64,000 nt of DNA from Morchella semilibera (taxonomy: Eukaryota > Ascomycota > Pezizomycetes > Pezizales > Morchellaceae): positions 2,162,588 through 2,226,587 of the forward strand of contig CM018603.1 in NCBI GenBank assembly GCA_009192285.1, in the 5' to 3' direction. The notes beneath the pieces are model-generated. The model searched no databases. It was given only the letters and a program-made list of their open reading frames with translations, and was not told where the DNA came from. Of this stretch, positions 34,390 to 43,234 are shown in pieces. The stretch's first letter is position 1. Each line of letters starts with the position of its first letter. The position numbers and the translations under genes were made by a program.

Positions 34390-35358
34390 TATTTTGTTCA
34401 TTCAAGATCCACTGAATAAGAATTAAAAAGGTATTCTCAACCGTATTGGTACGTACAATGAGCACTGTTATCATGAGGATTTACCAGTTAGTAAGAGTTA
34501 ATTCTATGTTCTACCCGTTTGTTTTCTAGCAACCTATACTCAGCGCCCCCCGGGGAGGGGGGGGCTTTTAGCTGTATCGCTCTCACGGATGAAATTGTCA
34601 AATTCGCGACATGGCCTGTGTCACCCGGTTTAGCTACTTTGGGAGGTCACATGATCGTTTTTAACACGACTAATATTGCATACACCTAAAAAACCGCCAA
34701 GACTACATTTTGGTATGGCATGTAATAGCGGTTGTGTCCAGAAACGCTATGAAGTTGCGAGTACAGTACCGAAGTGAATAGAAATTCATTCATGATAAGT
34801 TACAAAGCATTGACGGCATAGGACAAAGTTACAACTACTACATGCGAACAATGAAGTGGGAACCCGTTTTTCCTTTTTTCTCTCTTAATTTTAATCGGCA
34901 TCTATCACATTCTCTCCTTTTTACCCAAACTTTGATATGGTTTGCAGTAGGAGGAGGAAAGTCTAGTACTCCATATGTTTTACTGTAGCAAGATACTGTA
35001 GTTTTCCTTCTATACCAGCATTGCTGCCGGTAACCAGTAGGTGTCTTCACGTAACGGTAAAGCAATTGCGCTGCAAATAGAAGCTGGAAATCTCGATGAG
35101 AAAATGAGTTTCTTCTCAACAAAGCTGTTCCTGACTCTAATAATCAGTATAAGAGAAATAAATTCACAACCATTGGATTCAATATACAAAAGAAAAAAGA
35201 TAACCAGTTACGATATGATATAAGTTGCGTAAAAAAATAACTACAGTATTGATCTGCTAGATTTACGGCATCGTTATAATGATTGTATTCATTAAATACA
35301 CTAGGTAAAATGACATTCATATTATTCTTCTTACCGAATGCAGGTCTGATGATGTCCC
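34390..35358. other. Spacer downstream of psf1
   Basis: No supported gene. Around 34670-34745 there is a partial relative of the TA-flanked element at 25868 (TTGCATACACC and GTATGGCATG). A G-run near 34556-34564 stands out. Confidence 0.45.
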
Positions 35359-35360
35359 TA

Positions 35361-35631
35361 TGGAGCGGTAAACGTGTCAAAAGTAATTTCACCAACAGTT
35401 GATAAACTATTTGCACTATTTACCACTAGTGGTAAAATACCTGCCACCAGTGGTGAATTTTCCCACCGGTGGACAATGTTTATATATGATTGGCATTATA
35501 TAGCCCCTTTTGGCCAAAAGGTCTGTGCTTTTATCCATTTTAAGGTATAAATGTTGGTATTATTTTCACCACAGGTGGTAAAATAATTTACCACCGTTGG
35601 CAAAATTACTTTTGACACATTTACCGCACCA
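35361..35631. mobile_element. TA-flanked miniature element of stacked palindromes, 271 bp
   Basis: Long terminal inverted repeats: TGGAGCGGTAAACGTGTCAA at the left and the complement of TGGTGCGGTAAATGTGTCAA at the right, extending about 40 bp. Flanked by TA at 35359-35360 and 35632-35633. The inside holds short palindromes on one theme: ACCACTAGTGGT, CACCAGTGGTG, CCACCGGTGG, ACCACAGGTGGT. No coding capacity. Confidence 0.88.
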
Positions 35632-35633
35632 TA

Positions 35634-35998
35634 TGTCCCGACATCTTGACACGGTTCTCAATAGTTTAGTAGTCATAGCGTTGTTGTAACAGAAGAAGTT
35701 ATATTAAGGGAAGAAGGGATGAGATAAGGTCAGGATGTCGTCATTAAGTTCTATTAGGTTCGGTTGTAGGGAGGATTGGTAATAGGATTCAACGAGATAG
35801 TGGTGAGGAATACAAGGTGTGGTTACAAATAGTTTCTATGTGTTTCTATATGCTGATGTATGAGTCATACTGGACTGACGGAGGGGGATGTTAAATAGTT
35901 AGGTTATATGTTTCCTTATTTCTTTTCTTCCTTTCCTCTCTGTCTCGTCTTCCTGTTATCTAGCTATATAGGAATGTACTGCTATCTCATGCCATAAT
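35634..35998 (+). mobile_element. LTR1 fragment, 5' part
   Basis: Starts TGTCCCGACATCTTGACAC directly after the TA repeat of the preceding element and breaks off at a CATCAG-A copy at 35999. Fossil. Confidence 0.8.
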
Positions 35999-36119
35999 CA
36001 TCAGCAGACTCAACTTTTGACTGGAGTCTCTCAACAATCTTCCAAGTCTCCTGAGAGTCTTCTGAGACTCCTGGATATTTTCTGAATCTCTTGACGCTCA
36101 AGAGACATCAGGAAACAAA
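35999..36119 (+). mobile_element. CATCAG-A miniature element, right end missing
   Basis: CATCAGCAGACTCAACTTTT to GAAACAAA; the last ~16 bp are replaced by the adjoining CATCAG-B element. Confidence 0.85.
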
Positions 36120-36228
36120 CATCACCAAGCTTTACCATTTGTGACTGGAGTCTCCTGAGTCTCCTGACAGTCTCCTGAGTCTCCTGAGACCTCTGTAATC
36201 TCCTGAGTCTTGTAAAATTTTGCTGATG
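36120..36228 (+). mobile_element. CATCAG-B miniature element, 109 bp
   Basis: CATCACCAAGCTTTACCATT ... AAAATTTTGCTGATG, complete. Directly abuts an A-family copy on its left. Confidence 0.87.
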
Positions 36229-36338
36229 AACCTTTGAGTAATTTAGAACATAGTCCTGTCCTTCAAAAGGTTTTTCACGATCGGTATGCTTCGAAACCTG
36301 GGCCTATCAAGAGCTAACCCTTAGGAGAGCACCTGACC
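36229..36338 (+). mobile_element. Ty3/gypsy remnant: last ~110 bp before a 3' LTR
   Basis: Matches the very end of pol and the purine tract of the long element (counterpart about 58278-58375), reading into LTR1 at 36339. Everything upstream is lost. Fossil. Confidence 0.8.
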
Positions 36339-36683
36339 TGTCCTGGCATTTTGGCATCGGTCCCGACGTTTCAGTAGTCGTAGCGCAGTTGTAATGGATG
36401 GAGTTATGATAAGCGAGGATAGGAAGAGATGGGGTGAGGTTGTTGTCACTAGTTTTTACGAGGTTTGGTTGCGGGGGGGGTTTGTAATAGGTTTTGGTGA
36501 GATGGTGGGGTGGAATACAAGTTGTGATTGCAGTAGATTTCTACGGGTTTCTATGAGCTGACGTGCGAGTAATACTGGACTGGACTGGTGGGGGAGCATT
36601 ATTAAATAGCGGAGATAGATCTTTTCCTCAGTTCTTTCTTTTTTTTCTCTCCGTCTCGTCTTCCTGTTATTTAGCTACATAGG

Positions 36684-37296
36684 TGTGACGGAGTAACCGA
36701 CGCAAAGAAGAAGATGACAATGATGACGCAGAAGGACTCGAGGAGCACAGTCTACGCGACAAGGAGGCTGATGAAGACAGAGGCAACACCGGGCAGGCAC
36801 AAGCACAGGCACCGGCAAAGGCAAAGGCAAGAGCAAGGGCACAGAGCAGGGAGAGTGAGGACTGGATGGACCTCAACGAGAACGATGAGAGGTACTATGA
36901 GTTTCCTCTTGTCAGAGGATCGAGTCTTTGGTACGCGAGGCTATAACTTTAGAAATAGGAGTAGATTCCTATGTACTGAGAGAACAGGAAGACTAGACAA
37001 AGAGAAAAGAAAGAAAGAACTAAGGAAAACGTCTTCCCCTGCTATTTAACACATCTCCTCTGCTAGTCCGCTATGACTCACCCCATCGCTCATAGAATCC
37101 CATGGAAACCCCCCGCTACCACACCTCGTATTCCTCCCCACCATTTTCGCTATTTTACATTACCAATCCATCATGCCATCGAATCTCCTAGAAACACATG
37201 ACGACAACCACTCCTTCCTCGCTTAACTATTCCTAAACAATCACAACGGCGCTTCGACTACCGAACCCTCGGAACCGATGCCAAGACACCGGGACA
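36684..37296 (-). mobile_element. Solo LTR1 nested in LTR1, TSD ATAGG
   Basis: 613 bp from TGTGACGGAG to CACCGGGACA, with ATAGG at 36679-36683 and 37297-37301. Opposite orientation to its host LTR. Fossil. Confidence 0.93.
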
Positions 37297-37568
37297 ATAG
37301 GAATACATTTTTATCTCCAAGCCATAGTCTCCAAAGTCTCTGAAGATGCCCCATAGATGGGGACATCCATAGTATCTCTCATCATTCACGTTGAGGTTCA
37401 TTCATTCCTGACTCTCCTCGCTTCATGTCTCCTTTACCTCCACACTTGTCTTTGCCCTCGCTGGTGCCTGCACTTGTGCCCGCCCAGTGTTGTTCTTGTC
37501 CTCATCAGTGTTCTTGTTGGGTTGGTTGTGCTCCTCGAGTCCTCCTGCGTTACCACCATTCCCCGCTA

Positions 37569-37705
37569 CACCAGCAAACTCAACTTTGGACCAGAGTCTC
37601 CCAACAGTCTCCCGTGTCTTCTGAGAGTCTCCTGAGATTCCCTGATATTTTTTGAATCTTATGAGGCTTGGGAGATATCAGGAGACAAATGAAGTCTGGC
37701 TGATT
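37569..37705 (+). mobile_element. CATCAG-A miniature element, 137 bp
   Basis: CACCAGCAAACTCAACTTTG ... AGTCTGGCTGATT, both ends with single changes; nested in the 36339 LTR. Confidence 0.87.
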
Positions 37706-37733
37706 TACTTTGTCTCCCAGTTACTCCGTCACA

Positions 37734-38077
37734 AATATATTTCTATGTAACGAAATTACAAAAAGACGGGACAGAGAGAAAAGAAAGAAAACAACTAAGG
37801 AAAATCTATGACCGTTATTTAACACCTTCCTCCACTAGTCTAGCATGACTCATACAGTAGCTCATAGAAACTCATAGAAATTATCTATAATCACACCTCC
37901 TATTCCTCCTTACCATCTCGCTAAATCCTATTACTAATCTTCCCTGCAACCGAAACCTATAGAAACTAATAACGACATCCTCACCTCATTTCATCCTCTC
38001 CTCGTTTAACATTACTTCATCAATTACAACAGCGCTATGACTACCAAACCCTCGGAACTGATACCAAGATGTTGGGA
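37734..38077 (-). mobile_element. LTR1 fragment
   Basis: Covers the later half of the family in reverse orientation, from AAATATATTTCTATGTAACG to AAGATGTTGGGA. Fossil. Confidence 0.75.
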
Positions 38078-38603
38078 TTTGAGGTTAGAGTCATGTGTTG
38101 GCAATGTGCATCAGCAAACTCAACTTGTGACTGGAGCCTCCCAACAGTCTCCCAGATCTCCTGAGAGTCTTCTGAGACTCCTGGATATTTTTTGAATCTC
38201 CTGACGGAAAGAAGAAGATGACAATGATGACGCAGAAGGACCCGAGGAGCACAGCCTAAACGATGAGGAAACTGACGAAAACAAAGGTAAAACCGGGCAG
38301 GCACAAGCACAGGCACCGGCAAAGGCAAAGGCAAGGGCAAAGGCACAAGAGCGCAGGGCAGGGAGAGTGAGGACTGGATAGACCTCAACGAGAACGATGA
38401 GAGGTGCTATGAGTTTCCTCTTTCAAGAGAACAGAGTCTTTGGTACAAGAGGCTATGGCTTTAGAAATAGGAGTAGATTCCTATGTACCGAGATAACAGG
38501 AAGACGAGACCGAGAGAAAAGAAAGAAAGAACTAAGGAAAACATCTAACCTCGCTATTTAACACTTCTCCTCCACCAGTCCGCTATGACTCATACATTAG
38601 TTT

Positions 38604-39479
38604 TGTGACGGAGTAACTCGACGCAAAGAAGAAGATGACAATGATGACGCAGAAGGACCCGAGGAGCACAGTCTACATGATGAGGGGACTGACGAAGACA
38701 GAGGCGACACCGGCCAGGCAAAAGAACAGGCACAGGCAAAGGCAAAGGCAAGAGCAAGGGCACAAGAGCGCAGAGCAGAGAAGGTGATGACCGAATGGAC
38801 CTCAATGAGAACGATGAGGGATACTATGAGTTTCCTCTTGTCAGAGGACCGAGTCTTTGGTACGAGAGGCTATGGCCTTAGAAATAGGAGTAGATTCCTA
38901 TGTACCAGAATAACAGAAAGACGAGACAGAGAGAAAAGAAAGAAAGAACTAAGAAAAACATCTATCCCCGCTATTTAACATACCTCCTCCACCAGTCCGC
39001 CAAGACTACATATCGTCATCCACAGAATCCCATAGAAACCCGTCGCTACCACACCTCGTAATCCTCCCCACATCAGCAAGACTTGACTTGTCTCCTGATG
39101 TCTCCTGAGCCTCATGAGACTCAAAAAATATCCAGGAGTCTCAGGAGACTCTCAGGAGACCCGGGAGACTGCTGGGAGACTCCAGTAATAAGTTGAGTTT
39201 GCTGATGCACCATCTCCGCTATTTACATTATCAATCCATCACGCCATCGAACCTCCTAGAAACCTATGACGACACCCTCCACCTCGCGTTCCCCGCTCTC
39301 GCTTAACATTCCCCCAACAACCACAACCGTGCATTGCCCACCGAACTGTTGGGACAGATGCCAAGACGCCGGGACAAACCTCCACCTCGTACTCCCCACT
39401 CTCGCTTAACATTACCCTAACAACCACAACCATGCATCGCCTACCGACCTGTTGGGGCAGATGCCAAAACGCCGGGACA
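38604..39479 (-). mobile_element. Solo LTR1 nested in LTR1, TSD AGTTT, with a duplicated end
   Basis: Starts TGTGACGGAG, flanked by AGTTT at 38599-38603 and 39480-39484. Its final ~103 bp occur twice in tandem (39274-39376 and 39377-39479, each ending GCCGGGACA), with a CATCAG-A element at 39071. Fossil. Confidence 0.9.
39071..39207 (-). mobile_element. CATCAG-A miniature element, 137 bp, TSD CA
   Basis: CA on both sides. Other LTR1 copies read CCCCACCATC at this site, so the empty site and the 2-bp duplication are directly visible. Innermost, youngest layer of the nest. Confidence 0.95.
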
Positions 39480-39740
39480 AGTTTACAGAAACCCATAGAA
39501 ATCCGTCGCATCCACACCTCGTATTCCTCCCCACCATCTTCGCTATTTACATTACAAATCCATCACGTCATCGAACCTCCTAGAACCTAATGGCGATACC
39601 CTCCCTTTAGCACACCCTTTCCTTACTTAACCATTCCTAAACAATCACAACAGCGCTTCAACTACCGAGGCCTCGGGACTGATGCCAAGACGCCAGGACA
39701 GCTCAGGAGACATCAGGAGACAAATGAAGTCTTGCTGATA

Positions 39741-40145
39741 TGGACAGGCTTAGGATCGAATATAAGAGTCTTGGAAGATTCTATGAGTTTCTATACAGGG
39801 ATACTTGAGTTAGCTATCAGATGTGAATATGAGGTACATATAGAGGTCTAGCCCTCGCTTGTAGATAGTTTCTTTTCTCTTCATGCAACCTTCTTGTCTT
39901 TTTAGTTAATAAATACTTCAAGACCCACAATCATCGCCAAGATGTCCCCTATATCCCGATTGAGATTTCAGGACACCTCTAGCCTCCGTCTCTGTCATAG
40001 TCTTTGAATTCTATCTTGTATCTTCCTCTGTTTCTAGTTACTCCACTAAATTTCATCTCATTCTATCTCGATTTACCTTATCTCGCTTTGCATTCATAGA
40101 ATATCTTGGCACATCTCGTTCTCATCCTCCTTTCACTCTGTGATA
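39741..40145 (+). mobile_element. Diverged LTR2 fragment
   Basis: Shares the LTR2 order: TTCTATGAGTTTCTAT, a TATAGAGG promoter-like box, CTTCATGCAACCTTCTTGTC, and an end close to CACTCTGTGATA. Strongly diverged, so old. Fossil. Confidence 0.65.
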
Positions 40146-40600
40146 TGTGTGTTTTTTTGTAGCCTCAATAGAACCATTGCTGATATCTGACTTCTGGAAT
40201 TGGATAGCAAATTTCATGGTGTATACTATCAATGAATCCCCATATTTTCCACTCGGGTTTTAGTGAAACTGCATACGCTTAATAGGCCTTTAATATAGCA
40301 AGTGTAAGTCGATTTTTATCTCATAGCATTTCCTGATGAAATTTTTGATAAAGATGCATGCAGGCATCCGAGTCATTGAAGATCGTTGAAATTCAAGCAT
40401 GACTGTGCCCAAATGAACTCATCAACTTATTTGTTTATACAACTAGTCTTATATAATACAAATTTTTTTTTCTTTCGTAATATAGCACAAACCTTCGACT
40501 ATATTTTTCTTCAGTATCCTGACTCCATGCCACTACCTTGTCACATCCTTGCTATAGCTCTGGAAACACAATACACTTCACGTTGCTGAACCTCTCGAGT

Positions 40601-40778
40601 GGCTACCCTGCTTAATTAACAATAGTAGATGTGCTAGTAGCTGCAATCTGAAGGAACGAGAGGCTAACTATTGTGAAGCTTGTAATAACGGGATATTTGT
40701 AGCTACCATGCTGAATTAATAATGGTAGAGGCGCCAGTAGTTGCCATCTACTAAAGGGAGTAGAGGCCAATAGCTGAG
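40601..40778. repeat. Imperfect direct repeat, two ~70-bp units
   Basis: Unit one begins TGGCTACCCTGCTTAATTAA near 40601; unit two begins TAGCTACCATGCTGAATTAA near 40708. Similarity continues through TAGTAG..GCAATCT/GCCATCT to GAGAGGCTAA/GTAGAGGCCAA. Confidence 0.75.
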
Positions 40779-41183
40779 ATGGTGTTTGATAATGTTGATG
40801 GAATCATAGACAAGTTAGTCACGCAAAGCCATCCAAAATATGGACTGCAGGACGGACTGTGAAGGACGATGCCAAGCCGTCCGTCCATATGCAGTCCAAG
40901 ACCGGGGAAGGCATCTATTGACCTTCACTGCATGATATATGCACATATGCGTAACTCCACTCCGCGAAAACCCCGTTTTGCACATGCATATAACACCGGC
41001 TGGCCCACCCGTGCATAAAGCCAATAAAGTTGAAAACAAGGTTTGGGGAATCATAATATACCCTAGCCTCGTTCCCAGCCCATACGGTGGTTGTATAATT
41101 TAGGTTTCTCACAGTAGGGTCTGCCAGTGGAGCAATAACCTTTCGGAAAAAAACCGGGTCCCTAAATGACCCCGCCGGTAGAG

Positions 41184-41280
41184 TTTTTGGCATAGCAACC
41201 GGGGATTTTGGAGGGCAACCGGGAGTTTTGGGGGCTCTTTGGCATAGAAACCGGACTTTTGGCGTAGCAACCGGGCAAAA
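41184..41280. repeat. Four short tandem units around TAGCAACCGGG
   Basis: TTTTTGGCATAGCAACCGGG, GGAGGGCAACCGGGAG, TTTGGCATAGAAACCGG and TTTGGCGTAGCAACCGGG succeed each other at 22-28 bp spacing. Confidence 0.7.
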
Positions 41281-41412
41281 GAAAGGACTGGTACAAACTT
41301 TTTGGGCAAGCACACCAGACCCTTCCGGTATTGAACCATACAACCAAAGAAATACCGCTGGAGTCTGGGAACAAGACTAAATATACCCGTTATTACTTCA
41401 GATGAAGAGAGC

Positions 41413-41518
41413 GGTCGGGCGAGAGGGAGGGTATGGCGAGGCTTGGCATCAAATTGATGCAGATCTTTTAGTTATATATAATTCCCATTCGTGAGCCAAG
41501 CCTACCTCTCGCCCGACC
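41413..41518. repeat. Inverted repeat, ~25-bp arms
   Basis: GGTCGGGCGAGAGG near 41413 followed by GAGGCTTGGC, and GCCAAGCCTACCTCTCGCCC ending at 41518. The left arm has an internal insertion. Could be another miniature element; no flanking duplication recognised. Confidence 0.7.
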
Positions 41519-41573
41519 CACCACCACTTTGATTAAAAACTGCCGTGTAAAAATGTTCCTGGTTATAGGCCTA

Positions 41574-41745
41574 CCGCAGGATCTCAGGATTAACGAATCG
41601 AACTGGACTGGAATATCAGACTCCGGATTGGTCAAATGCCTGTTAAGCCTCAATCCGACAAAGCCAAAGCGTAACTTTTAGTGGTCTTGACCAATAGGTG
41701 TGGTATTTCAGCCCAGTCCGGTTAGTTATTCCTGAGATTCTGCGG
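41574..41745. mobile_element. TA-flanked foldback element, 172 bp
   Basis: Arms of ~65 bp pair imperfectly across nearly the whole element: CCGCAGGATCTCAGGATTAA at the left against AATAACTCAGGAATC-type complement ending CTGAGATTCTGCGG at the right, with ATTGGTCAA/TTGACCAAT further inside. TA lies at 41572-41573 and 41746-41747. Confidence 0.85.
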
Positions 41746-43234
41746 TAGTTGAGCACCGTAACATAGTAAAAAGCATAGGCTACTTTACTGGGAAAACCTT
41801 AAGGTAACTGGAGGGGTAGTGTTATTCGGCTGGGCCCTAGGTGGTGGAAACGGCCGTAATTACAGCCAAGTATCCAAATACAACTCCAGGAAAGGGATAC
41901 GCTACTGTAGCACTCCTTCACCGGGAACAAGCTTTGGCAATGAGACGGAGCGGTGTGCATGATCATACACACACGAATATTATCACATTGGTGAATTTGT
42001 AGGGCGCGGCAGTCTGTGGGAATCTGTGAAACGAGAGGTCAAGTTTTGAATTAGAGCTAGACTCTTCTGACTTCATAGATCCGGGGGCTCAAGAATTGCG
42101 GGGAAATAAGGCTTAATAACTACAGTGCATACCTCAGTTAACCCCACACTCCGCGGCCCATCCAATCAACTCCATAATGTTAAGAGTATAGTACTCTAAA
42201 GGTAAGAAAGAACATATATGATTGGTCATCACCCGTGAGCAGTGCAAGAAACCTGCCAACCACTACCACGTGATTTAGTTACATAGAATTCGGCCGCGCG
42301 AGTATGTAGAGTGTGGTAGCGGAATCCAGGCTCGAAAATCTTTAATCAGGCTGCATAGCGCTGCAGCTTCTTGGAAGTGTTAAGCGACACGCGCGAATAA
42401 CTTCGTTGCGCTGCAGCAAGGATTATTTACTCTACTTTAGGGCTCTGGTTGGCCTATATACCCATGCTGTCTCGCAACGAATTTATTCAGGTAATACACG
42501 GTAATCGAGCAAAATGGACTCCTCCTAGCGTTCATATGGTATCCCTTCCTACTCTAAGGTGGTTGTGTTAGTAGGTCTAGGCTTGCACAGGAGCTCCTTG
42601 TCGAGTAGGTTCATGTAGGCACTGTTGTGGCGAACGACTCACAGGGAAAAAAAAACGTGCCCCTGAAACATGAACGGGTATGCATCAACCAACGTTCGGT
42701 GAGGCTGTCAAATGAACTTCAACTTTCACTCCAAGGGAAGTTCCACGAGGAATTTATCCTATGAGCTTCTCCACGCGCTGGATTTTACAGATTTCCACTC
42801 TAGCTAGATGAATATCCTTGGAACGCCTACTCTACCTACCTCGGGTAGGCAACGATAAAGAATATTATTACCCATATCTTTGTGTCTACTCTGCAGACAC
42901 GCACCCACGTTGCTCATGATGGCTATCGGGAAGCTGGGTTAACAGGTGCTTATGTAGTTCCATATATAACTCAGCCCAACCGAAATTTCTTCTTGTATGT
43001 GAGAATTTTTATATGTAGCCACAACATAAATTTGCTAGCTACCCTCTTCCTTTAGGCCTTTTCTGTTTTTTCTCTCTCTATGCGCAAAGTTTCTCTATCT
43101 GCCTTCAGTGTATAAATTGACGTAATTCGAAATACCCATCCCTCACAACAATACATCACAGGCTGTGTTCAACATTGTCGGCAGAGAAAGGGTTTAATCT
43201 CCCGTGGTATTAAGACGGTGTGTTCGGACCGAGA

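Larger units (their letters stand above)
36339..37733 (+). mobile_element. LTR1 (3' LTR of a lost copy) with two nested insertions
   Basis: Starts TGTCCTGGCATTTTGGC and ends ACTCCGTCACA. A second LTR1 in opposite orientation (36684-37296) and a CATCAG-A element (37569-37705) lie inside. Preceded by the end of pol, so it was the 3' LTR of a Ty3/gypsy copy. Fossil. Confidence 0.87.
38202..39700 (-). mobile_element. LTR1 inside a CATCAG-A element, itself split
   Basis: The left part 38202-38603 lacks about 20 bp at its end; the right part 39485-39700 finishes CGCCAGGACA. Another LTR1 lies between. Fossil. Confidence 0.85.
38109..39740 (+). mobile_element. CATCAG-A element split by an LTR1 nest
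   Basis: The left part 38109 to about 38203 begins CATCAGCAAACTC; the right part 39701-39740 ends AGTCTTGCTGAT. The outer flanks are TG/TG if the last base is counted as changed. Outermost layer of a four-level nest. Confidence 0.85.
40146..43234. other. Intergenic region with direct repeats and foldback elements
   Basis: No supported gene on either strand. Holds the repeats at 40601, 41184, 41413 and 41574 listed separately, an imperfect hairpin near 40846-40900 (GGACTGCAGGACGGAC against GTCCGTCCATATGCAGTCC), and from about 42900 the presumed promoter and pyrimidine-rich leader (CTGTTTTTTCTCTCTC) of the transporter gene. Confidence 0.5.

Noticed and set aside
35355-36230. Single large composite transposon
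   Set aside because: It resolves into a TA-flanked miniature element, an LTR1 fragment, CATCAG-A and CATCAG-B lying side by side, without common ends.
40846-40900. Hairpin GGACTGCAGGACGGAC / GTCCGTCC as a structured RNA
   Set aside because: Imperfect pairing with mismatched spacing, no flanking duplication and no transcription evidence; not strong enough to list as a feature.
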